Source: a virus. Taken from it: a stretch of DNA of 21,613 nt. The notes beneath the pieces were generated by a model that was not told the origin of the DNA, ran no database searches, and worked only from the letters and a program-made list of their open reading frames with translations. Numbering within the stretch: the stretch's first letter is position 1; every line of letters begins with the position of its first letter. This document shows positions 13,873 to 20,840 of the stretch, one piece after another. The DNA lies in IMG/VR virus record IMGVR_UViG_3300009159_000376, positions 1-21,613 of that record. One strand, 5' to 3'. The position numbers were made by a program, and so were the translations under genes.

Positions 13873-13895
13873 AAAGCGCCGCAAGGCGCTTTTTT
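13873..13895 (+). terminator. Strong rho-independent terminator
   Basis: AAAGCGCC (13873-13880), GCAA tetraloop (13881-13884) and GGCGCTTT (13885-13892), followed by further T residues to 13895. It ends the 148-residue gene's transcript. Confidence 0.92.
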
Positions 13896-13914
13896 GTTGG
13901 CTATATAATCTATG

Positions 13915-13922
13915 CTTAAATA
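13915..13922 (+). promoter_or_regulatory. T4-type late promoter (CTTAAATA)
   Basis: CTTAAATAACAG lies just after the terminator, with 10 bases between TAAATA and the ATG at 13933. The leader would be about five bases long, and no ribosome-binding site is present. Confidence 0.55.
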
Positions 13923-13932
13923 ACAGCATATT

Positions 13933-14325
13933 ATGCCAAGATATCAAATCATCACCTTAGTTGACATCACCAGAACCAATCCTTCAAGATCCGAAACTGA
14001 TCATGTCAAGCTGTCACAGCAGGCCAATTTCAACTCTCTGATACAGGCCATAGGCATGCGATCAAACGTCACCTGGGATCGTGATCCCGTAGCAAAGATG
14101 GGCAGAGTTTCTGATCAGGATTTCAAGGCCATGCACTGGCACTGGGAATTTTTTGTAGAACGAGAACAGGTGTTTCTCAAAGACAATGATCCAGTGGCCT
14201 TATTGAAAACTGATCTAGACGGCGTGCCGATAGTAGCAGGGCTAGGTGATTCTATAGAGTTGGCTCCTGCTTGTTTTTTCTCACAGGGCGACAGGATCAA
14301 TACCTGGATACGTGAAATCAGCTAA
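13933..14325 (+). CDS. Conserved phage protein, unknown (130 residues)
   Basis: A soluble 130-residue protein beginning MPRYQIITLVDITRTNPSRS, a start I associate with conserved marine phage proteins without known function. The middle is rich in Trp and His (VTWDRDP, FKAMHWHWEFFVERE) and the end includes IELAPACFFSQGDRINTWI. There is no signal peptide, no membrane segment and no catalytic signature. It stands alone between a terminator with its own late promoter and another late promoter, which points to separate late expression and perhaps a virion or assembly role. Confidence 0.7.
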   Translation: MPRYQIITLVDITRTNPSRSETDHVKLSQQANFNSLIQAIGMRSNVTWDRDPVAKMGRVSDQDFKAMHWHWEFFVEREQVFLKDNDPVALLKTDLDGVPIVAGLGDSIELAPACFFSQGDRINTWIREIS

Positions 14326-14329
14326 CCGT

Positions 14330-14337
14330 GATAAATA
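14330..14337 (+). promoter_or_regulatory. T4-type late promoter (GATAAATA)
   Basis: GATAAATACTTC lies 85 bases upstream of the ATG at 14423. The leader contains CCC-GAAA-GGG (14384-14393), a stable GNRA hairpin, and AAGGAG at 14410-14415, which sets the start at 14423. Confidence 0.65.
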
Positions 14338-14422
14338 CTTCACAAAGGCATTTTACACCAGGCATTGATTTTTTAGGCACATACCCGAAAGGGGCTTGAC
14401 TTATATACCAAGGAGATGGGTA

Positions 14423-14740
14423 ATGCCTACTGTTGCAGAGCGTGTGAGTGTTGTTGAAGTACAGGTCACTAATCTAGATGAAAAAATAGATGACATTAAG
14501 GTCAATGTCAACAGCCTTGGTGAAGGTATAAATCATAGGCTTGATACCATGTACGATGCTTCTTGTGCTCAACATGCTGAATTAGCCAAATCAATAAAAA
14601 TCAGTCATCAAGAACTCGATACTAAAATCTCTGAACTACAGCAGTTTAAACAGAAATGGATGTATATGATACTAGGTGGTATCGCTGTTTTAGGTTTTGT
14701 TTCCGGGCATTTTGATACCATCGTGAAAATATTCCATTGA
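14423..14740 (+). CDS. Coiled-coil protein with C-terminal membrane anchor, XhlA-like
   Basis: A 105-residue protein. The start at 14423 is chosen for the AAGGAG 7 bases upstream; a possible TTG start at 14396 lacks one. Residues 3-75 form a heptad-rich coiled coil (VSVVEVQVTNLDEKIDDIKV, LDTKISELQQF), followed by one membrane helix, WMYMILGGIAVLGFVSGHF (about 78-96), and a short tail. This layout matches XhlA-type proteins that work with holins at the membrane during lysis. It could instead be a superinfection or membrane-organising protein. No endolysin or holin is seen next to it in this window. Confidence 0.65.
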   Translation: MPTVAERVSVVEVQVTNLDEKIDDIKVNVNSLGEGINHRLDTMYDASCAQHAELAKSIKISHQELDTKISELQQFKQKWMYMILGGIAVLGFVSGHFDTIVKIFH

Positions 14741-14750
14741 AATATGCGCA

Positions 14751-14758
14751 GTTAAATA
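14751..14758 (+). promoter_or_regulatory. Late promoter overlapping a terminator
   Basis: GTTAAATAAGG; the last A of TAAATA is the first base of the terminator stem. Transcription from it would begin in the right part of the left arm (about 14764), so new transcripts cannot form the hairpin. Confidence 0.5.
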
Positions 14759-14779
14759 AGGACCATAGGTCCTTTTTTT
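14758..14779 (+). terminator. Rho-independent terminator ending at an ATG
   Basis: AAGGACC (14758-14764), loop ATA, GGTCCTT (14768-14774) and a run of seven T (14773-14779). The next start codon begins at 14780, directly after the T-run. Confidence 0.85.
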
Positions 14780-15202
14780 ATGACTAATTTATCTCGAAAA
14801 TTCGAACAGATCGTCAATCGCACATTGACCAATGTCATACTGCCTGTGAAAACTGCTGAAGGTATCTTGGTAGGTGATGTGTTGATAACCAGCCAGGGCT
14901 CAGCAAAAAACATCGTGAAATCTGGAGAGATCAAATATCAAGAGGTCTATCTAAATTCTGTGGCTATCAAAATAGCTGAACTGTTGATAGGCAAAAATCA
15001 CAGCCAACAAGCGGATACACTGTATAGATTGGATCAGGAATACGGCAAATGGCTCAACGAAAGTCAACTGCTGCGATCTCAATACGAAAAAGCCACAGCT
15101 AATACACAGCATGATCGAGCAGATGTGCTGTGGGCAAAGTATCAACAGAGCAGAGATCGCACCGTGTCAGCTAAATCTCAGCTGGATGCTTTGGCGCACT
15201 AA
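14780..15202 (+). CDS. Uncharacterised helical phage protein (140 residues)
   Basis: The ATG follows directly after the terminator T-run; AGGT at 14767-14770 may act as a weak ribosome-binding site. The first half looks alpha/beta (NRTLTNVILPVKTAEGILVG, GDVLITSQGSAKNIV), the second is a charged helical region rich in Gln (NESQLLRSQYEKATANTQ, AKYQQSRDRTVSAKSQLDAL). No family is recognised, and there is no membrane segment. It has its own late promoter and ends just before the promoter of the large 679-residue protein. Confidence 0.68.
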   Translation: MTNLSRKFEQIVNRTLTNVILPVKTAEGILVGDVLITSQGSAKNIVKSGEIKYQEVYLNSVAIKIAELLIGKNHSQQADTLYRLDQEYGKWLNESQLLRSQYEKATANTQHDRADVLWAKYQQSRDRTVSAKSQLDALAH

Positions 15203-15204
15203 GT

Positions 15205-15212
15205 AATAAATA
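15205..15212 (+). promoter_or_regulatory. T4-type late promoter (AATAAATA)
   Basis: AGTAATAAATATAAT lies 24 bases before the ATG at 15237. TAAATA overlaps a perfect TATAAT (15211-15216), so the site may serve both late and sigma-70-type polymerase, although no good -35 box is seen. Confidence 0.6.
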
Positions 15213-15236
15213 TAATATCTATTTGGATCATACAAT

Positions 15237-17276
15237 ATGAAAACCACCGACCTTTTTAAATCTAATCGATCACCCAAAAGACTCAACGAATCTTTAGAAA
15301 AAACCTTTGGCACTAAGATTAATTTTGAAGATTTTGACACAACAAAGCTAGAAGACGCCCGCAACAAACTGCGCACACAAATTCACGATGCACGTAGCCA
15401 GAGCGGATTCAATGAAACCATCGAAAACGAAACCCTAACCAAAGCCCAATGGATGCACGATGCTATTGTTGCAGAACTAATGGATAGAGAAGAACACATT
15501 GTTGATACCAGTGTTCAAGAAGGTGGGACTTTTGACAACCAAGAGGTAATAGATGTTCTTAAGGCATTTGATGAGAACATGAACGAACGTGGCGGCTACG
15601 GTGATCCTGACTATGAAAAAATTCTAGATGCTCTACACAACTATGATGTGGAATCTGCCATTGACGAAGTGTGGAATGCCTACAGTGATCAAGACGGTGG
15701 CGAAATTGACATGGATGACGCCATTGAAGATCTCGAAGCCGAGTTTAAACATCTTGTACACAGTAATCCTGCAGGACGAGTTAGATCTACCCAACAGTCC
15801 AGCAGCTTTGGTAATAAGGAAGGCGGAGACGACTTTGATGATCCAGATAATCCAAAGAATTGGGGCGGTGATCACAATGACCAAGCAGCATACGATGACA
15901 GACGTAAGAAAGAAGAAGTAGAGATGGAAGGCGGTCGAGAAATGACCGGAACAGCACGAGACCGATTCATATCAACAATGACACCACGTATGGATAACGA
16001 TGCCTTGATGCAGAAAGTTGCCAAGGTAGTAAACAGTCCAGAATTCACTGAAGATACAATATTAAAAATAGTAGATGCAGGCAATACAGTGACGCATCCT
16101 GTTGCTCGTTATATTCAAAAGGAATTTGAAGAATTGCAATATGATCTGGGCAGAGAATATGAAGATTATCCAGAGAGAGTAGCTGAAAAACTGCTATCAA
16201 TGTTGATAGACAGAACAAAACAAGGTGTGGCGGAAGGTGATCAGGATTGGATGAAAGACATAAGAGCAATGGCTCACAAAATGGCTCCACAAGATAAAAT
16301 GAGACAGAGACAAGCAGAACGTGATGCACAAGCAAAAGCTGAACGTCAACAAAAAATACAAAAAGATATTGACAATCTTCCAGATTTAATTGCACAATAC
16401 AATGACATGAAATCTGAGTATGAATCGATGGGCGGAAGCAATTGGCAGTACGCCGACAATGAACAAAACCTAAGTGACGAAGAACGCCGAGCACGTAACA
16501 TGGAGGGGTCAATGCGCCAATTAGCCGATAGAATTCACACAGCTAAAAAAGCAAGTGAAGGAAAAAAAGAAAATATGAATACCAACGAAGCATATATCAA
16601 CAACGCCAAAGACGCTATCAATATTCTAGCCGATATCAGAAAACAATCTAAACTGGCTGAACTTGGTCAAGGCGACCCAGTTAGACCAAATCAATTAGTC
16701 AACGATCTATATGACGTTATGCAATGGATTGAGGCTAACATGGAAGAATCATTTGAAAATGAAAGCATTGAAACAACAGGAGAATATATGAGAAGATTAC
16801 AAGAAGGTGAGATCCAACAAGCAAGTGCGATCGTCACAGCAAAAACAATGGTTGACAGAGTTGGCCGTTGGATTGAAGAACTCAGCGGCATGGAAAATGA
16901 CACACTACTACAACTAGGTGACAGTATCCGTGACGAAATGGGACAAGAACAAAGCAAGGCATTCATCCAAGCAGTGGCACCTGCAATTCAACAGGCTCTA
17001 GAAACACTCAAAGGCACACGCGATACACTGTCTACTGGTGTACGCAGTTTGGCCAGTGGTGAACAGCCTGCAGATATGCTAGGTTCTGATCCTACAGGCA
17101 TGGGTGGTGACGAGATGGCTGCTGAACCAGATGCTATGAACATGGGTGACGAGATGGGTGGCGAAGATGAATTTGCTGCTGCCGAACCCGCAGCGGGTGG
17201 AATAGGCGATGCAGGCCGTGAACAACGTGAAAGCATCAATCGCAGCAACAGTCTACTGAAAGCATTGGCGGGATAA
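15237..17276 (+). CDS. Large acidic prohead-core or internal-head-like protein
   Basis: A 679-residue acidic, helical protein. The N-terminus MKTTDLFKSNRSPKRLNESL, then FGTKINFEDFDTTKLEDARN, is shared, as I recall, by large proteins of marine T4-like phages. RLNE at 15-18 resembles a prohead-protease site. Residues about 185-230 are disordered and Asp-rich (GGDDFDDPDNPKNWGG). A Lys/Gln-rich coiled coil lies at about 335-400. The segment from about 535 (ASAIVTAKTMVDRVGRW to LSTGVRSLASGE) is compact and conserved-looking. The C-terminus is Met/Gly/Glu-rich. This make-up fits a scaffold or packaged head protein but does not prove it. Its stop overlaps the next start (TAATG). Confidence 0.7.
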   Translation: MKTTDLFKSNRSPKRLNESLEKTFGTKINFEDFDTTKLEDARNKLRTQIHDARSQSGFNETIENETLTKAQWMHDAIVAELMDREEHIVDTSVQEGGTFDNQEVIDVLKAFDENMNERGGYGDPDYEKILDALHNYDVESAIDEVWNAYSDQDGGEIDMDDAIEDLEAEFKHLVHSNPAGRVRSTQQSSSFGNKEGGDDFDDPDNPKNWGGDHNDQAAYDDRRKKEEVEMEGGREMTGTARDRFISTMTPRMDNDALMQKVAKVVNSPEFTEDTILKIVDAGNTVTHPVARYIQKEFEELQYDLGREYEDYPERVAEKLLSMLIDRTKQGVAEGDQDWMKDIRAMAHKMAPQDKMRQRQAERDAQAKAERQQKIQKDIDNLPDLIAQYNDMKSEYESMGGSNWQYADNEQNLSDEERRARNMEGSMRQLADRIHTAKKASEGKKENMNTNEAYINNAKDAINILADIRKQSKLAELGQGDPVRPNQLVNDLYDVMQWIEANMEESFENESIETTGEYMRRLQEGEIQQASAIVTAKTMVDRVGRWIEELSGMENDTLLQLGDSIRDEMGQEQSKAFIQAVAPAIQQALETLKGTRDTLSTGVRSLASGEQPADMLGSDPTGMGGDEMAAEPDAMNMGDEMGGEDEFAAAEPAAGGIGDAGREQRESINRSNSLLKALAG

Positions 17277-17665
17277 TGCGACTCCAAGACCTTAGAGAGC
17301 ACGACCAACAGTTGGATGAAATTCTGCCAGCTATAGGTGCAGCTGTGGGCGGCGCTGCTGCTGGTGCTGTTCGAGGTGCTGGTACATTGGCCAAGGGTGT
17401 TGGCAGTGCAGTGTCCAAGGGAGTTAGTGCCATAGGACAAGGTGCAAAGGCTGTGGGCAACTTAGCATCACAGGGAGCTAAGGCAGTTGGACAAGGAGCT
17501 AAGGCAGTTGGACAAGTAGCACAGGCCGGCGGCATGGGCGGTGAAGTAGATCCAGCCGCACAAGCTCAACAAGTAGCTGCTGCTAAAAAAGAAATGCAGG
17601 ATCAAATCAAAGCCAAGCAACAAGAACTGCAACAACTACAACAACAACTGGCGCAGATAAAATGA
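17276..17665 (+). CDS. Glycine-zipper, Ala/Gly-rich protein with Gln-rich coiled coil
   Basis: A 129-residue protein coupled to the previous gene by a one-base overlap. After an N-terminal MRLQDLREHDQQLDE, which ends in an L-D-E site, residues about 17-85 are Ala/Gly-rich with glycine spacing typical of glycine-zipper membrane segments (AIGAAVGGAAAGAVRGAG). Three QGAKAVG repeats follow. The C-terminal part (96-129) is a Lys/Gln-rich coiled coil (QQELQQLQQQLAQIK). Glycine zippers line pores or pack membrane helices; such a segment in a packaged protein could help DNA entry. This is inference; no homologue is recognised. Confidence 0.68.
   Translation: MRLQDLREHDQQLDEILPAIGAAVGGAAAGAVRGAGTLAKGVGSAVSKGVSAIGQGAKAVGNLASQGAKAVGQGAKAVGQVAQAGGMGGEVDPAAQAQQVAAAKKEMQDQIKAKQQELQQLQQQLAQIK
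17474..17515 (+). repeat. 21-bp perfect tandem repeat inside a coding region
   Basis: GGAGCTAAGGCAGTTGGACA plus one A is repeated exactly at 17474-17494 and 17495-17515, encoding QGAKAVG-type units. A diverged third unit (GGTGCAAAGGCTGTGGGC) lies near 17440. Confidence 0.9.
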
Positions 17666-18027
17666 GATTTTTTGAATTCGAAGGTGACGATCTTCTCGAC
17701 CGATTTGTTCTAGCTCTTAGAAATTATATTGGTCGTGCAGAAAGTAAAAAAGCTCGTGCAAAATTAAATTGGGCAGGATTAAATCAAGTTTTGAAGGCAA
17801 GTAAAGTTGAGCTAGCCACAGACTACACAGTTTTTAAAATGATGTACGATTCGAGTCCAACCTTACAGGGAATGATTTCAGATTTTAATAGCGATGGCAT
17901 AGAACTAAACGTACCAGGCACTGACAAAGATACCGAAACCCCTGTGAAACAAGGCGAAACCAGCCAAGACGCAGTTGACAAAGCAGCAGCATCGGCTGCT
18001 CCCCAACAACTAGCAGCCCAGGCTTGA
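17662..18027 (+). CDS. Uncharacterised phage protein, capsid-targeting-like N-terminus
   Basis: A 121-residue protein starting in an ATGA overlap with the previous gene. MRFFEFEGDDLLDRFVLALR opens it, with F-E sites near the start, similar in outline to the leaders of the other probable head proteins. Residues 1-75 are folded and helical (NYIGRAESKKARAKLNWAGL, TVFKMMYDSSPTLQG); the C-terminal third is Asp/Thr/Gln/Ala-rich and probably disordered. The stop TGA (18025-18027) is embedded in the TTGACA -35 box of the next gene. It is the last gene of the three-gene coupled set. Confidence 0.68.
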   Translation: MRFFEFEGDDLLDRFVLALRNYIGRAESKKARAKLNWAGLNQVLKASKVELATDYTVFKMMYDSSPTLQGMISDFNSDGIELNVPGTDKDTETPVKQGETSQDAVDKAAASAAPQQLAAQA

Positions 18028-18052
18028 CAAACTGATATCATTCCTGTAATAT
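18024..18052 (+). promoter_or_regulatory. Sigma-70-type promoter for the nuclease gene
   Basis: TTGACA (18024-18029), 17-base spacer and TAATAT (18047-18052; 4 of 6 consensus). The expected start is at about 18059, one base before the ATG at 18060, giving a leaderless mRNA. No ribosome-binding site is seen, and the -35 box contains the stop of the previous gene. Confidence 0.7.
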
Positions 18053-18059
18053 ATACAGA

Positions 18060-18761
18060 ATGACAACAACTTTTAATCCCCCACCGTTCATTGAACGTAT
18101 CCAATACAAAAATTGCAAGCAGATCAACGATCCTGTTACACGTAAACGGGTGTATCTAACACCCGACGGTGAAAGCCTTCCAAGTGTGACAACCATTCTG
18201 TCAGCCACCAAGGATATGACACACCTAAACGAATGGCGAGATAGGATTGGGCATGCCAAAGCACAACAGATCACCACAGAAGCTGCTGGAGTAGGCACAG
18301 CCATGCATGCTAACCTAGAACGATTTGTGGTCGGTGAACAACGACAGCCCGGAAACGCACCTGTGCATGTTCAGGCCAATAAAATGGCTGACGTCATCAT
18401 TGAGAATGGCCTTAGCAAAGTCAGCGAAGTATGGGCCATGGAGCAGAGCCTATACTTCCCGGGTCTGTTCTCAGGTACCACTGACCTAGTAGGTGTGCAT
18501 GATGGTGAACCCGCGGTAATGGATCACAAGCAGACCAATAAGCCAAAGAAAGCAGAGTGGGTGGAAGATTACTATCTACAGCTGATGGCCTATATATTAG
18601 CACATAATGAAGTCTATGATACAGATATTCGTAAAGGTGTTATCTTTATGTGCAGCCGTGCTTTTGAATATCAACAGTTTACACTAGAACCCAAAGACTT
18701 CAACAAGTGGCAAGATGCCTGGCTTACAAAGGTAGAGGAGTACTATAGCCTAGGCAGATAA
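18060..18761 (+). CDS. PD-(D/E)XK exonuclease, MGME1/Cas4-like
   Basis: A 233-residue nuclease of the RecB/Cas4-like PD-(D/E)XK group. LPSVTTILS (40-48) and GTAMHANLE (79-87, H83) are typical of the MGME1-like branch. The catalytic core is FSGTTDLVG (D142) followed by VMDHKQTNK (D155-x-K157), and then YYLQLMAYIL (Q174, Y178) forms the downstream motif. MGME1-like enzymes digest single-stranded DNA ends, and phage versions probably act in recombination or DNA processing. Its sigma-70-type promoter separates it from the late genes on either side and suggests earlier expression. The ATG follows the promoter directly, so no alternative start is likely. Confidence 0.85.
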   Translation: MTTTFNPPPFIERIQYKNCKQINDPVTRKRVYLTPDGESLPSVTTILSATKDMTHLNEWRDRIGHAKAQQITTEAAGVGTAMHANLERFVVGEQRQPGNAPVHVQANKMADVIIENGLSKVSEVWAMEQSLYFPGLFSGTTDLVGVHDGEPAVMDHKQTNKPKKAEWVEDYYLQLMAYILAHNEVYDTDIRKGVIFMCSRAFEYQQFTLEPKDFNKWQDAWLTKVEEYYSLGR

Positions 18762-18764
18762 ATA
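18757..18764 (+). promoter_or_regulatory. T4-type late promoter (GATAAATA)
   Basis: GATAAATACTCT overlaps the nuclease stop, 26 bases before the GTG start of the tailspike gene. AGAGGA at 18777-18782 is the ribosome-binding site. Confidence 0.65.
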
Positions 18765-18790
18765 CTCTATAACGCATAGAGGATACTAAA

Positions 18791-20389
18791 GTGGCCGTCG
18801 TTCAAATCTCGAAAATACAGGTCCGCAGAGGACAAAAGAATTCAAATAGTGGCGTTCCACAGTTAAGTTCAGCTGAATTTGCATGGGCCGTTGATTCACA
18901 AGAACTATTCATCGGCAACGGCAGTGTGTTAGAAGGTGCTCCCTATGTAGGCAACACCAAGATTCTCACTGAACATGATAATATTCTAGATCTTGCTGGC
19001 AGCTATCAGTTCGCCAGCAATGACACAGCGATCAGTCTCAGCATTCCACGCAGTCTGCAGAGTAAATCGGATGAAACAGTCAGCGTTGCAGATTACGGCG
19101 CGGTAGGAGATGGCAGCACAGACTGTGTAGCTGCATTTGAAACGGCATGCACAGAACTGTTCAGGAACGCCAACAACAATTATAAAAAGACATTGTTGAT
19201 TCCCAACGGTGAATATCTTTTTACCAGCGATTTAAAAATACCCAGTGGAGTGATTCTCAAAGGAGAAACACAGCTTGGGGCGGTACTGAATATAGGTGTT
19301 AATAATATCGTGTTTGTGACCAGTACTGGTCTACAACTACTAGATTTTAACAGCACTAATCGTCCACGCAATGCAAACATATCTACATTGACTATATCAA
19401 GATCCACAGGCCAGGTTACTATCAGTGGACTTGCTGACAGCAAATTTCACGAAGTGAGATTCGTTGGGGGATATACACTAGGAGATACTGTAACATTGTC
19501 TGCTGCACCTGCTGCGGTGTTTTGGAGCAACGATCTTATAGGCACTAGAGTAGATAATATAGTCTTTGATGAATGTGTGTTTCAAGAAAATGCAGTGTCT
19601 GTGAAATGTCTACAAAGTGATAATTTTGATACCATAGTAAAATTTCAAAACTGTGAATTTTTTGTCAACGATACAGCAATTTTCATTGACGGTGTAAGCA
19701 CACAAGGTAATCGTTGGCAGGTCAACGATTGTGTGTTTGAAGAAATAGCCAATCAAGCATTCCGTTCCACACAAGGCCAAGGTACATTAATACAGCGATC
19801 GAAGTTTAAGAATGTAGGCAACGGTACTAACAACAGTGCAAATCCCAACGATGTCATGGTCTACTTCGGAGACAAGATAGGAAACGTTGTTGTGGCCTGT
19901 ACCAGTGATAGACAACAAGATGCAGCCGTGACATCATTGTCTGCCACAGCGTCCTTCACTGAAGTATACAACAGTGCTGGTGTGAGTTTTGTAGACAAAA
20001 ATTATTCACTGATTTATCTATCAGATAGTTTTGCTCCGCTGGCAGCATTCTCTGCACAAAATAAATTTACTGTAATAAATTACTGTCTTAAACTAGGTGA
20101 GCACACCAGATACGGCACAGCGACTATAGTTATCGGCGACGATCTCAGTCCTGATAGTCACGGCAGTGACGTTTCAATCACAGATAATTTTGTATATTCA
20201 CCTAATACACTTACATCACCAGGAGGAAACACAATGAGTAATTTTGAATTTTCCGTTACTAAATCCAGTAACACAATACTCGACGATTCTACAGCATCGG
20301 TCGTAGACACTGTGATGTTGACTTATAAAAATCCTCTCGCCACTGGTATCACTGGTTCAATATCATTCGATGTTGCCTACGGTGTTTGA
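18791..20389 (+). CDS. Tail fibre/tailspike with pectate-lyase-like beta helix
   Basis: A 532-residue protein with a GTG start supported by AGAGGA 8 bases upstream. Residues 1-65 (ISKIQVRRGQ, LSSAEFAWAVDSQELFIGNG, KILTEHDNI) form the attachment module common in marine T4-like fibre proteins. VSVADYGAVGDGSTDCVAAF (97-116) is the signature of the pectate-lyase-3 superfamily and opens a right-handed beta helix running to about 350, with Asn- and Cys-containing coils. The C-terminal 150 residues are Ser/Thr-rich beta structure. The protein probably binds, and may cut, a host surface polysaccharide. Its end overlaps the next gene. Confidence 0.8.
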   Translation: MAVVQISKIQVRRGQKNSNSGVPQLSSAEFAWAVDSQELFIGNGSVLEGAPYVGNTKILTEHDNILDLAGSYQFASNDTAISLSIPRSLQSKSDETVSVADYGAVGDGSTDCVAAFETACTELFRNANNNYKKTLLIPNGEYLFTSDLKIPSGVILKGETQLGAVLNIGVNNIVFVTSTGLQLLDFNSTNRPRNANISTLTISRSTGQVTISGLADSKFHEVRFVGGYTLGDTVTLSAAPAAVFWSNDLIGTRVDNIVFDECVFQENAVSVKCLQSDNFDTIVKFQNCEFFVNDTAIFIDGVSTQGNRWQVNDCVFEEIANQAFRSTQGQGTLIQRSKFKNVGNGTNNSANPNDVMVYFGDKIGNVVVACTSDRQQDAAVTSLSATASFTEVYNSAGVSFVDKNYSLIYLSDSFAPLAAFSAQNKFTVINYCLKLGEHTRYGTATIVIGDDLSPDSHGSDVSITDNFVYSPNTLTSPGGNTMSNFEFSVTKSSNTILDDSTASVVDTVMLTYKNPLATGITGSISFDVAYGV

Positions 20390-20804
20390 TGAGCACGGGA
20401 CTCAAAGATTAGCAGCTTGGCGACAGTTTAGACAGAGTTTAGAAACCAGCGAAACTGCATTGCAAGATGTAGCCAAATTATGGACACGTGCTCCATTTGT
20501 CAACAGCTATCTTGATCCCCAACTCCCCACAGAATGGCCCGATCCTTGGCATTTGATGCTGGATCTGCGGCTGGATGATCTTGCTCTTGTGTTGGGTATG
20601 CTGTATACTATCAAGTTAACACAGCGGTTTTCTCACACCGTTTGCGAGATACATATGTCTATGAGCCCAGAAAAAAATTCCACACAATATCTACTGTTAG
20701 TAGACAATGCTCATGTACTCAATCTAGATCACGGCGCAGTAGTAGAAAAACAAAGAATGGATTCATGGAATACCAAGACAATTTATTCTGTGTCCAACCT
20801 GTAA
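20370..20804 (+). CDS. Conserved tail-region protein, unknown (144 residues)
   Basis: The gene overlaps the tailspike by 20 bases if the ATG at 20370 is used; a GTG at 20382 is an alternative start inside the same frame. The sequence FDEHGTQRLAAWRQFRQSLE, the Trp/Pro-rich middle (LPTEWPDPWHLMLDLR) and LGMLYTIKLTQRF resemble a protein that usually follows the fibre gene in marine T4-like phages. Its function is unknown to me; a chaperone or adaptor for the fibre is plausible given the overlap. There are no membrane segments or catalytic motifs. Confidence 0.75.
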   Translation: MLPTVFDEHGTQRLAAWRQFRQSLETSETALQDVAKLWTRAPFVNSYLDPQLPTEWPDPWHLMLDLRLDDLALVLGMLYTIKLTQRFSHTVCEIHMSMSPEKNSTQYLLLVDNAHVLNLDHGAVVEKQRMDSWNTKTIYSVSNL

Positions 20805-20810
20805 TAAATA
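20803..20810 (+). promoter_or_regulatory. T4-type late-like promoter before nrdA
   Basis: AATAAATACCCC overlaps the stop of the preceding gene, 30 bases before the nrdA ATG at 20841. A nucleotide-synthesis gene would normally be early, so either a second promoter exists upstream or this motif also works earlier. No strong ribosome-binding site is present. Confidence 0.5.
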
Positions 20811-20840
20811 CCCCACTACAATAAAAATAGAGAAAAATAA

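Noticed and set aside
14396-14422. TTG start for the coiled-coil membrane protein
   Set aside because: The ATG at 14423 has AAGGAG at the right distance; the TTG has none.
17474-17515. Tandem repeat as a CRISPR-like array
   Set aside because: The units are contiguous without spacers and encode a protein repeat.
18797-18810. GTTCAAATC resembling a tRNA T-loop
   Set aside because: It lies inside the tailspike coding region and no acceptor or anticodon stems surround it. No tRNA was found on either strand by eye.
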